Below are positions 1-5,793 of a stretch of DNA of 6,916 nt, piece by piece (the first letter of the stretch is position 1; each line of letters starts with the position of its first letter). The DNA comes from Nitrososphaerota archaeon (GTDB taxonomy: Archaea; Thermoproteota; Nitrososphaeria; Nitrososphaerales; Gagatemarchaeaceae). The translations under genes and the position numbers were made by a program. The stretch is from contig VBPK01000113.1 in NCBI GenBank assembly GCA_005877225.1, positions 1-6,916 on the forward strand. Direction: 5' to 3'. The notes beneath the pieces were generated by a model. The model had not been told where the DNA came from, ran no database searches, and saw only the letters and a program-made list of their open reading frames with translations.

Positions 1-53
1 GGATGGCCCTGTCCCTTTTGATAATCTCCGATAGCGGTCTTCGGAACTCCCCT

Positions 54-330
54 TCAGGGACATACTAACGCTCTGATTCCACGACCTTTCAGCCATTCCA
101 TGACCTCCCTGGTCTGATAAAACCCTTCTCGAATGCCCGTTACGACCTTCGGTTATACGTCGATGTCTAGTTTCTCGCCGTTTGCTTCAAGGAAGACCTT
201 GGTGGCAGCATAGGCTGTCCTTCGGTTCCCGCTGTCGAAGGCATGGGCCTCCTTGCAGACTCCGACCATCCCCCGTGTCCCTGGTCTTCGGTCATCGGGC
301 GGTCCAGCCTGAAGCGCGAATCGCAGCCTC
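54..330 (-). pseudogene. Broken Doc/Fic-family toxin gene
   Basis: Reading the minus strand, one frame carries HAFDSGNRRTAYAATKVF followed by a leucine/glycine-rich helix, with the His codon at 243-245. This matches the Doc-type Fic motif HxFxDGNKRTA, which in the family forms the active site of toxins that modify proteins such as EF-Tu. The same frame is cut by TAA at 153-155. It then continues with EVMEWLKGRGIRAL to TGA at 54-56, which looks like the usual C-terminal helix of Doc proteins. Upstream of about 270 the matching text (LDRPMTEDQG, like the LxRP...G segment of Doc proteins) lies in a different frame. The gene therefore carries at least one frameshift and one internal stop. No antitoxin gene is visible. 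Motif and stop are seen directly; family assignment is from the motif; loss of function is inference. A sequencing error could explain one lesion but hardly both. Confidence 0.65.
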
Positions 331-414
331 TTCCTAACTGAGGAACGAACAGGTTATATGCCGCCAGCTTTTGTCGCCTCGACGATCGTTCAAGCAGCCC
401 AGGAGAATCCTCCC

Positions 415-1269
415 ATGCAAACTTCACTACCCAAGCCCACCAAGAGCGGCCATGCCGCGGTCAACGGCGTGAACTACTACTACGCCGTCTATGGCACGGG
501 CGAGCCGCTGCTGCTCCTTCATGGCGGCTTGGGCCAGATCGAGATGTTCGGGCCCAACCTGACCAAGCTTGCGCAGAGCAGACAGGTCATCGGCGTAGAT
601 CTGCAGGGCCACGGCCGCACGCCGTTGGGTGATCGCGAAATCAGCCTGGTCGAAATGGGTAACGACATGGCCGGCGTGCTGAAGAAGCTCGGCTACGACA
701 AGGTGGACGTGCTCGGCTATTCGTTGGGTGGTGGCGTCGCGTTCCAATTCGCCGCTCAACATCCGAAAATGGTTCGCCGCCTGGCGCTGGTTTCCACCTT
801 ATTTGCGCAAGACGGGTTCTATCCGGAGATGTTGCCGCAACAGGCGGCAGTGAGTGCCACGATGTTGGAGCAGATGAAGCAAACGCCGATGTACAAGTCA
901 TACGTGGCGATTGCGCCGCATCCGGAAGAGTTCCCGAAGCTGCTCGATGCAATGGGCGCCTACATGCGCAAGTCCTACGACTGGTCGGCGGACGTCAAGA
1001 AGCTGACCATGCCGGTGATACTCATCTACGGCGACAGCGATATGATCCGACCGGAGCACGCGGTGAAGTTCTACCATCTGCTCGGCGGCGGCCTGAAGGA
1101 CGCCGGCTGGCAACGCGAGCACATGTCGCTGAATCGCTTGGCAATCCTGCCGAATCTCACGCACTACGAAATGGGCCTCGCACCCCAAATGGTCGACGCC
1201 GCTCTGTCGTTCCTTAACGGCGAGGGCCGCGCCAAGAGCTGGGGCGAGCAGGTGAGCGGGAAGTCCTGA
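415..1269 (+). CDS. Alpha/beta hydrolase, probably acquired from bacteria
   Basis: This encodes a 284-residue soluble alpha/beta-fold hydrolase, likely an esterase or related C-X bond hydrolase; the substrate is unknown. From the ATG at 415, the oxyanion-hole HGG is at residues 36-38 and the nucleophile elbow GYSLGG has Ser103. The acid is in YGDSDM (Asp209 likely) and the catalytic His250 is in PNLTHYEM. The triad is complete and the length is normal. I chose ATG 415 because AGGAG at 401-405 sits nine bases upstream; an in-frame ATG at 358 would add 19 residues without such a site. Codons are strongly G/C at third positions and the gene uses CGC arginine codons, unlike the AGG-rich archaeal genes further right. 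This, plus a bacterial-style Shine-Dalgarno, suggests transfer from a GC-rich bacterium. It stands alone, convergent with the next gene. Confidence 0.9.
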   Translation: MQTSLPKPTKSGHAAVNGVNYYYAVYGTGEPLLLLHGGLGQIEMFGPNLTKLAQSRQVIGVDLQGHGRTPLGDREISLVEMGNDMAGVLKKLGYDKVDVLGYSLGGGVAFQFAAQHPKMVRRLALVSTLFAQDGFYPEMLPQQAAVSATMLEQMKQTPMYKSYVAIAPHPEEFPKLLDAMGAYMRKSYDWSADVKKLTMPVILIYGDSDMIRPEHAVKFYHLLGGGLKDAGWQREHMSLNRLAILPNLTHYEMGLAPQMVDAALSFLNGEGRAKSWGEQVSGKS

Positions 1270-1302
1270 AACTCAGTTTTTGATCTTAGCCCTCAATCAT
1301 AG

Positions 1303-1330
1303 AGGAGCCTTTCCCCATCTCCTTTTTCTT
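1303..1330 (+). terminator. Possible terminator of the hydrolase gene
   Basis: AGGAG (1303-1307) and CTCCT (1319-1323) can pair across an 11-base loop and are followed by TTTTCTT. A further T5 run lies at 1277-1281. The short stem plus T tract could end plus-strand transcription between the two convergent genes. The stem is only five pairs, so this is a weak call. Confidence 0.3.
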
Positions 1331-1331
1331 A

Positions 1332-1772
1332 CTAGTCGGGGTGCCCTTTACCTGTAGTAATCAAACTCCGTAAGCTACCCCCGATGTAAGAACCCCATGC
1401 GTCTGCACAGGAATCGTAACATTCGAGTTTGGGAACCAAACCCTGGTGAGTGAAGCGGACTTCCGTTTTGTCGCCTTTCTTAGAGATCTCAAACATGATT
1501 TTTGTGCCCTTCCACTCGGTTTGGTCTTTGGTGAACTTCGGGCCGCCCTCCAAAACCAGCCAAACAACTTTTTTGTTGGGAATGAATTCTGTTATTTTCA
1601 GTTTGCTACGATGGAGGTCTTCGTAGCGATACGTGAACTCGCCACCGAGTTTGTCTGTACTACCTTTGAAATCTCCTCCCCACCATCCACGAACATTATT
1701 GATGGCATCGAAGGCTTCCTTCGGAGTTTGGTCTACCGCAAAGGTCTTGACATAATCTTGATTACTCACCAA
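1332..1772 (-). CDS. SRPBCC-fold protein, AHSA1 (Hsp90 ATPase activator-like) family
   Basis: This encodes a 146-residue soluble protein of the START/SRPBCC ligand-binding fold, AHSA1 branch. Typical signatures are seen in order: an N-terminal strand followed by the VDQTPKEAFDAINNVRGWW helix region, then KLGGEFTYRYEDLHRS, KKVVWLVLEG, TKIMFEISKKGDKTEVRFTH and a C-terminal helix ending in SLRSLITTGKG. This arrangement is very common in bacterial homologues. The family binds hydrophobic ligands, but the biological role of this subgroup is unknown. The start is TTG at 1770-1772 or GTG at 1767-1769; AAGGA at about 1780-1784 is within range of both. The GTG overlaps the stop of an 18-codon reading frame (1766-1822) as GTGA. 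The gene is more A/T-rich than the hydrolase, so the two probably arrived separately. Confidence 0.85.
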   Translation of the reverse strand: MVSNQDYVKTFAVDQTPKEAFDAINNVRGWWGGDFKGSTDKLGGEFTYRYEDLHRSKLKITEFIPNKKVVWLVLEGGPKFTKDQTEWKGTKIMFEISKKGDKTEVRFTHQGLVPKLECYDSCADAWGSYIGGSLRSLITTGKGHPD

Positions 1773-1798
1773 TCTCGCTTCCTTTCGGCGGTTTCGCC

Positions 1799-1806
1799 TA
1801 AAAATT
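1799..1806 (-). promoter_or_regulatory. Possible TATA box for the SRPBCC gene
   Basis: On the minus strand GGAAAATTTTTAGG lies with its A/T core about 30 bases upstream of the TTG/GTG start. That is the distance expected of an archaeal TATA box with a very short leader. Only the position and A/T content support it. Confidence 0.3.
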
Positions 1807-1896
1807 TTCCGGCTTTCTTCATCTTAGATTAGGGGAATGGACTGAACCCGACGAACACGAATGTGAAGGCCATCCGAGAGAACGACAAGGAGGGGC

Positions 1897-2074
1897 CCTT
1901 ATCTCCGCGACTTTGGTGTACTCACGGCCCTCGGTTTGCTCATTCGGCGATTTTCAGCTCTTGCTTGACGCCGGAGAGGGCGGCGAACTCCGCGAACATC
2001 TCCTGTATGATGGCGTCGAGTTTCGGTAGTTCCTCGCTCTTTATCGCGAACTTTGAGCGCAGCATCTTGCTAAT
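1897..2074. repeat. Duplicated 178-base segment, copy 1
   Basis: This segment aligns without gaps to 6168-6345 (constant offset of 4271 bases). By hand count there are 18 mismatches in 178 positions, about 90% identity. Similarity stops abruptly at both ends. The segment contains the 3' end of a minus-strand coding sequence, its TGA stop, and about 45 further bases. The right edge at about 2074 abuts an unrelated plus-strand reading frame, so this is likely a recombination junction. Confidence 0.85.
1940..2074 (-). pseudogene. 3' remnant of an unidentified gene, copy 1
   Basis: The minus strand encodes 44 residues from ISKMLRSKFAIK to VKQELKIAE and a TGA stop at 1940-1942. It differs from copy 2 at only four residues, and about half of the base differences in this part are synonymous, so it descends from a real protein-coding sequence. 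The amphipathic, Lys/Glu/Leu-rich composition suggests helix. The 5' part of the gene is missing: homology ends at about 2074. An ATG overlaps the stop (ATGA) and opens a 14-codon frame to TAA at 1899-1901, which is also present in copy 2. I do not recognise the family. Confidence 0.6.
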
Positions 2075-2097
2075 CAAACTTTGTTGCCGGTGTTGCG

Positions 2098-2410
2098 ATG
2101 GCCAATTGCAACGGATTCGAGATAGGCTTCAAGAATCCGAAGGATGCGGTACTCTCAACCCTAGAAGGAATAGAATTCTTCATGCGCAACGAGGTGACTC
2201 GTAAGTTTGACAACTGGGCCGTTGAACCCCTTGTCCTGGTTCGGGAAGAACCGATCAAAGGTTCTGCCGCTGGAGTATTTCATAGAACTCTACGCGGGAT
2301 ATTACGATCTAAAGAGAAAGTATGGTCTGCCCTGGCCACAAGGTCTGGGGGAGGCGGGTCCAGGCAAGTGTATATTCCCTGCTACTGCATTCATGGACAT
2401 TGGTAACTGA
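2098..2410 (+). pseudogene. Unidentified gene split by a frameshift
   Basis: Two adjacent plus-strand frames each look like protein over complementary stretches. The first starts at ATG 2098 (MANCNGFEIGFKNPKDAV) and remains protein-like to about RKFDNW near 2216. From about 2220 the next frame takes over with PLNPLSWFGKNRSK, then a Tyr/Phe-rich helix and GLPWPQGLGEAGPGKCIF, ending at TGA 2408-2410. Aromatic residues and biased third positions follow this switch, which suggests one gene of about 100 codons with a frameshift between about 2215 and 2240. A stop at 2071 closes the first frame upstream, just where the duplicated segment ends, so the 5' end may also be missing. No family recognised. 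It could instead be two chance frames. Confidence 0.4.
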
Positions 2411-2477
2411 AAACAGAAACCACTGCTATTCAAGGGATCCGAACCTCAGCATACTGACTCAAATTCTGCCCCTGCGC

Positions 2478-3344
2478 CTACCTGCTGACGACTAGAGCGA
2501 AGGAAATGAGCATCAACATCACTGTGTAGACGACGACCGTTCCCTGGATCGACTTCATGAACTCCGCAGGGGAGCCGAAGTACTTCGCCGATAACCGGAT
2601 GGCCCATATGCCAGCAGGTAACGTCGCGAGGGATATCAGTGCCAGTGGTGGTAGAGCATTGATGAAGAAGGCGACGAGTAGCGACGCGTAGGCAAGGATG
2701 ATCGACAGCTGGTGAACTCTCGCGGCCCTCCTCTGCCCCATTCTGACTACCAGGTTCATCTTACCCACCAAGCTATCTCCGTGGTATTGTGGAATCTCGT
2801 TTGATAGAACCACCCCGAACACGAGGAATGCTGGCACAAGGGAGAGGAGAATGGGTTGGGTGTCCAGCCTTGAAGTCTGGATGTAGTAAGACCCAATGGT
2901 CATGAACGGTCCGTAGGCAAGTGCTATCACGGATTCCCCGACCCCTCGGTAGGCCCACTTTATCGGTGGCCCGACATAGAAGATGGCCGCCTGTAGGCCA
3001 TATGCGGCTATCACAAGTATCAGGGCCCCCGCTAGTGAGGCCAGGTAGATTCCGGTTGTCACGAAGACCGCGAAACCGAACGAACCCAGGACAAAGGTCG
3101 AGACGGGCTTAGCCGGCGGCGGTTCACTCTCAAAGACCATATCGCTCCCTGTCCGCGTCTCGAAGAACTCGTTGTAGGTCTCAACGCCGAGAAGGGCCCC
3201 CAAGACACCCATCAGGCCGATCACGAAGATCGTCACGCTGATTGCGCCAGAAGTGTACTGGGCGGCTGCCGCACCCAGCACGTATGGCATTATGCCCGCC
3301 AGCAGCAGAAATCTATACCTTACTTTGGATAACAGGCTGCTCAA
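2478..3344 (-). CDS. UbiA-family (MenA-like) membrane prenyltransferase
   Basis: This encodes a 288-residue integral membrane protein with about eight hydrophobic segments. UbiA enzymes transfer a polyprenyl chain from its diphosphate to an aromatic or other acceptor in the membrane, using two Asp-rich motifs that hold Mg-diphosphate. The first motif is NEFFETRTGSD at residues 58-68, corresponding to NDxxDxxxGxD of MenA-like members with Glu at two Asp positions. The second is NEIPQYHGDSLVGK at 182-195 followed by NLVVRMG, corresponding to NEIPDxxxDxxxGKxTLxVRxG with Gln for the first Asp. Asp68 and Asp190 are kept. The start is TTG 3344, overlapping the 3' end of the radical SAM gene by 32 bases, so the two are probably translationally coupled. 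It is the last gene of the operon. The acceptor may be the product of the radical SAM step; that is inference. Confidence 0.85.
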   Translation of the reverse strand: MSSLLSKVRYRFLLLAGIMPYVLGAAAAQYTSGAISVTIFVIGLMGVLGALLGVETYNEFFETRTGSDMVFESEPPPAKPVSTFVLGSFGFAVFVTTGIYLASLAGALILVIAAYGLQAAIFYVGPPIKWAYRGVGESVIALAYGPFMTIGSYYIQTSRLDTQPILLSLVPAFLVFGVVLSNEIPQYHGDSLVGKMNLVVRMGQRRAARVHQLSIILAYASLLVAFFINALPPLALISLATLPAGIWAIRLSAKYFGSPAEFMKSIQGTVVVYTVMLMLISFALVVSR

Positions 3345-4329
3345 GGTCTAGCTCAACGAAACTATTGTTCGACGCAAGCATGGGGTCATCGTCCTTAACC
3401 TTCTCGCTGAACTCCCTGACCATGGGATGCTTCCATGCGATCTTGTACCTCTCCCAAGCTTCCGCCAAGCTGTGCCTCCTCAGGTCCGCACAGAGGAAGG
3501 GCATAGACGCTATCATCTTGACCTTTCCGTTCGGAAGGATTACGAAACTCGCGGCGGGATTCTCAGTCCTGAATTTGAGTTCGTGCGTGACCGTGTAGGG
3601 ATAGTAGATGATCCTCACCCTTCCAGAATACTCCTTAGCCTTCTGGTTCAGCGTCGCGAAGAATCCCTGGTATTGCGCCTCGGTGGGGGCAAGCCACTTC
3701 CAGTTCATGGCCGCCCTGCCAACCCTCATTATCCTGCCGGTGTAGAATGTCTTCGCTCCCAGAGCCGCTACCGCGTCTATCACCTGGCCCACCTCGTTGG
3801 CGCTGAAGCGTGTGGGCACGAAATTGACCGAGACTCTGACCCCTTCTTCCGCGAGCATCCTGATTGCATCGAGGACGCGGGATAGCTCGGCTGAACCCGT
3901 GGTCGTCCTCCTCATCAAGCCATAGGTACTCTGCGTCGCACCGTCGACGCTTACCTGCATAGCCCTGAGGTTGAGTCTGGCAATTCTTCGAGCGGTCTCT
4001 CTGTTGATCAACTGGGCGTCGGTCTCCACGTTCAGACTAACACCGTTGTCCGAGAGGTAGCCTGCGACCTTGAAGAAGTCCTTGTGGATCAGCGGCTCCC
4101 CTCCAGTTATGGAACCCTGCGGAACGCCGAGCTCCACTATCTGCCTGGCCACCCTCTCTATCTCATCCCCCGCGAGCTCGTTGTCGAACTGGTGGAATGG
4201 GCCCGAGTCGTTTATGCAGTGGACGCAGAGGAGGTTGCACCGGTTCGTTATCCACCACGCCACGTAGTAGGGCCCGGTCAAGTCGTCCAAGGACGGCTCT
4301 TCGCTGAGCTCCTCTGTTTCTACAGACAC
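3313..4329 (-). CDS. Radical SAM enzyme, PqqE/SPASM-like layout without the auxiliary cysteines
   Basis: This is a cytoplasmic radical SAM enzyme of 338 residues from GTG 4329. CNLLCVHC (Cys 31, 35, 38) binds the [4Fe-4S] cluster and ITGGEPL (75-80 region) binds SAM; SVDGATQSTYGLMR is the usual strand-helix after the fourth strand. The C-terminal part follows the SPASM pattern seen in peptide-maturing enzymes such as PqqE (FVILPNGKV, then SLAEAWERY and a final helix). However, it contains a single Cys (280) instead of the usual six or more, so auxiliary clusters are probably absent. I prefer GTG 4329: AGGTGG at 4338-4344 is seven or eight bases upstream and the gap to the PqqD stop is 13 bases. 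An ATG at 4389 is in frame but would overlap PqqD by 47 bases without a ribosome site. The likely substrate is the small peptide encoded upstream. Confidence 0.88.
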   Translation of the reverse strand: MSVETEELSEEPSLDDLTGPYYVAWWITNRCNLLCVHCINDSGPFHQFDNELAGDEIERVARQIVELGVPQGSITGGEPLIHKDFFKVAGYLSDNGVSLNVETDAQLINRETARRIARLNLRAMQVSVDGATQSTYGLMRRTTTGSAELSRVLDAIRMLAEEGVRVSVNFVPTRFSANEVGQVIDAVAALGAKTFYTGRIMRVGRAAMNWKWLAPTEAQYQGFFATLNQKAKEYSGRVRIIYYPYTVTHELKFRTENPAASFVILPNGKVKMIASMPFLCADLRRHSLAEAWERYKIAWKHPMVREFSEKVKDDDPMLASNNSFVELDLEQPVIQSKV

Positions 4330-4342
4330 TCCCCTTCTCCAC

Positions 4343-4648
4343 CTAAGTAGCGGGAACCTTATCCACCAATGATCTAGCGGCAAGCTCATCGACGAACTGA
4401 ATCACATCGCTCCTTACCGCAGCTTCATCGCTGTTGTAATCTTGCGCCAGAATCCTGGCCGTGTCATCGAGGGTGTTGCCAGATAGCAGAAGTTTCAGGA
4501 TGCTTGCTCCAGTCTCGTTTATCGTGTAGACCTTCTCATTCAGGGTATCGAAGATTACCGTTCCTCTCTTTTCTTCCCTGACCTTCACATGCCTGTTGGA
4601 AAGGGCTACCTTAGAAGACGCTGCGGATAGTTGGTAATCCGCGCCCAC
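4343..4648 (-). CDS. PqqD-like RiPP recognition element protein
   Basis: This encodes a 101-residue PqqD-superfamily protein. It has the RRE fold of three strands and a winged helix: strands at about 20-43 (VKVREEKRGTVIFDTLNEKV), then YTINETGASILKLLLSGNTL with the conserved N-x-T/A-G-A-x-I-L/W segment. The second and third helices run through about residue 92 (DDTARILAQDYN, VIQFVDELAARSLV). In PQQ, mycofactocin and many RiPP pathways this domain binds the leader of the precursor peptide and delivers it to the radical SAM enzyme. The start is GTG 4648, with GGGTGA at 4655-4660 six bases upstream, and the gene begins 15 bases after the small peptide gene. Its place between a peptide gene and a radical SAM gene is exactly that expected for such a chaperone. 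Confidence 0.9.
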   Translation of the reverse strand: MGADYQLSAASSKVALSNRHVKVREEKRGTVIFDTLNEKVYTINETGASILKLLLSGNTLDDTARILAQDYNSDEAAVRSDVIQFVDELAARSLVDKVPAT

Positions 4649-4663
4649 AGAAATTCACCCAGC

Positions 4664-4756
4664 TCAGGTGAATCTGATGTAGGGTCTGAGAACTATCTTG
4701 TCGGTGATGTCTTCGACCTTTGGCTTCTCCCACTTTCTCTCTTTAGCGTTGGCCAT
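4664..4756 (-). CDS. PqqA-like precursor peptide (30 residues)
   Basis: The minus strand has ATG at 4754-4756 and TGA at 4664-4666 with 30 codons between, and an in-frame TAG lies two codons upstream of the ATG. The peptide is basic at the N-terminus (Lys5, Arg7, Lys8), followed by WEKPKVEDI at 9-17 and ending RPYIRFT. From Trp9 to the end it is 22 residues, the same as Trp-to-end in PqqA as I recall it. W-x-K-P, Asp16 and Tyr26-Ile27 fall at the positions of PqqA W-K-K-P, Asp and the cross-linked Tyr-Ile. The PqqA Glu that is cross-linked corresponds here to Val22, so the chemistry cannot be the same. A TATA box and operator precede it and PqqD follows after 15 bases. I infer it is the substrate of the operon's radical SAM enzyme; Tyr26 is a candidate modified residue. 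Alternative: a small regulatory peptide. Confidence 0.75.
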   Translation of the reverse strand: MANAKERKWEKPKVEDITDKIVLRPYIRFT

Positions 4757-4761
4757 GCCCT

Positions 4762-4783
4762 ATTACCACCTGAGAGTGGTAAT
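4762..4783. promoter_or_regulatory. Perfect inverted repeat, probable operator
   Basis: The sequence ATTACCAC-N6-GTGGTAAT has perfect 8-base arms at 4762-4769 and 4776-4783. It lies 6 to 27 bases upstream of the peptide gene ATG and overlaps the TATA box. Its core TACCAC-N6-GTGGTA resembles the TATCAC-N5-GTGATA operator described for TrmB-like proteins of Thermococcales. With a TrmB-like gene immediately upstream, this is the natural candidate binding site; binding between TATA and the transcription start would repress. A hairpin role is less likely because little or none of it should be transcribed. Confidence 0.75.
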
Positions 4784-4788
4784 TAAAA
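4780..4788 (-). promoter_or_regulatory. TATA box of the peptide-PqqD-radical SAM-UbiA operon
   Basis: On the minus strand AAGTAAAGTTTTAATTACC gives a purine/A-rich BRE-like stretch and a TTTTAATTA TATA core at 4780-4788. The centre is about 28 bases upstream of the peptide ATG (4756), so transcription should start within a few bases of the ATG and give a nearly leaderless message. Confidence 0.6.
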
Positions 4789-4831
4789 CTTTACTTCGAT
4801 GTCGTAGGTTGCGCCGACAGTCCCTCTATCC

Positions 4832-5608
4832 CTATGGACTTCTCGAACTGGAGTTCCAAACCTCCTCGAGCGCCTCCCTAGTCGACCTTGCGAAGGCCTC
4901 GTTCCTAATCCATATGACGATCGCGCTGAACGGGTCTTCTTCGTTCGTCGGTTCGGGGACGCCCAGCATCACATCAACTTCATCCGCAACCATCATGTCT
5001 AGGATTGGATTATCATACCAAGCCAGCTCTATGCCGAGCTTCTTTGTGAGCTCCAGGTCATCTTTCGTCAGCCTCGCTTGCCTTGGAAGGATTATCCTGA
5101 CTCTCTTTCCTCCCAAAGGTGCAAGCTCGAGGTATCTTTTGAGCGCCTCCTTGACCTTAATTGCCTTCCTGACAAGGAATATGACATCCTTGGAACTCGT
5201 GAGTATCGAAAGGAGCCTGTTTCCTGTGCTGTCTAGACCCTTGAGGAGAACTGGGTCCTGAGACTTTTCAGGCCTCCTCTTATATGTAGGTTGCAACAGC
5301 TCGACCAAAGTCTTCTTGGCGTTTCCCCTGTGTGCATGCTCCTCCTCAAACGTTGCCTTTAGTTTTGAGATTCTCGATTCTATGGCGATAGATGGTAGGA
5401 TTGGTTCGTAAACACCACCAATCTGTTCGACGAAGCCCTTCTCGGAGAGGCTCCTCAAGGTATCATAAACCCTGGGGAGTGGCACTCCCGCAGCTGATGA
5501 TACCTCCTTTGAATTCATACCTCGCTTAAGAAGTGCGATGTATATCCTCGACTCGTACGAATTCAATTTGAATTCCTCCTTCAAGAGGCGCTCCGCATCC
5601 CTTTGCAT
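4832..5608 (-). CDS. TrmB-family transcriptional regulator
   Basis: This encodes a 258-residue archaeal-type regulator from ATG 5608; an in-frame TTG at 5638 would give 268. The N-terminal winged helix-turn-helix (residues about 8-65) is typical of TrmB: LNSYESRIYIALLKRGMNSK, then VSSAAGVPLPRVYDTLRSLS with the recognition helix, and KGFVEQIGG for the wing. A charged helix (about 74-100) follows, likely for dimerisation. The C-terminal half, with GLDSTGNRLLSILTSSKDVIFLV and KRVRIILPRQA, resembles the effector part of TrmB proteins. It is shorter than the sugar-binding TrmB of Pyrococcus, as I recall that protein, so the effector need not be a sugar. It lies 75 bases upstream of the peptide gene, on the same strand. 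The inverted repeat between them is the probable target. AAAAAGGTATT (about 5647-5657) is a weak TATA candidate upstream. Confidence 0.88.
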   Translation of the reverse strand: MQRDAERLLKEEFKLNSYESRIYIALLKRGMNSKEVSSAAGVPLPRVYDTLRSLSEKGFVEQIGGVYEPILPSIAIESRISKLKATFEEEHAHRGNAKKTLVELLQPTYKRRPEKSQDPVLLKGLDSTGNRLLSILTSSKDVIFLVRKAIKVKEALKRYLELAPLGGKRVRIILPRQARLTKDDLELTKKLGIELAWYDNPILDMMVADEVDVMLGVPEPTNEEDPFSAIVIWIRNEAFARSTREALEEVWNSSSRSP

Positions 5609-5793
5609 GCTCACTGTATCGCACAGGACCGTCGCCAACCTTAGAATACCTTTTTGCTACTCAGAAATCTAGCAGGCCCACGCTTACGTCACTTACTCCC
5701 TGATTCTCGCAGGCCCGCATGTGATTTTGAACAGAAGGATTTTACGATCAGGTGCTCAGAAAATCAACCAGCAATGTCTACGGATTGACGCAG

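Noticed and set aside
427..762. Minus-strand frames opposite the hydrolase (also 641-952 and 898-1188)
   Set aside because: Long antisense frames are expected from the high third-position G/C of the hydrolase, whose catalytic motifs are intact.
1446..1832. 128-codon plus-strand frame opposite the SRPBCC gene
   Set aside because: The minus-strand SRPBCC protein matches its family along its length; the plus frame has no recognisable content.
1838..1880. Possible minus-strand tRNA (GGGTTCAGTCC-like T-loop)
   Set aside because: The flanking bases do not form a T-stem or acceptor stem and no anticodon arm could be placed.
3427..3885. 152-codon plus-strand frame opposite the radical SAM gene
   Set aside because: It is antisense to conserved radical SAM sequence and shows no motif of its own.
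4698..5261. 187-codon plus-strand frame opposite the TrmB gene
   Set aside because: It lies antisense to a clearly recognisable TrmB protein and across the operator and promoter; its composition (Ser/Leu-rich) is that of a shadow frame.
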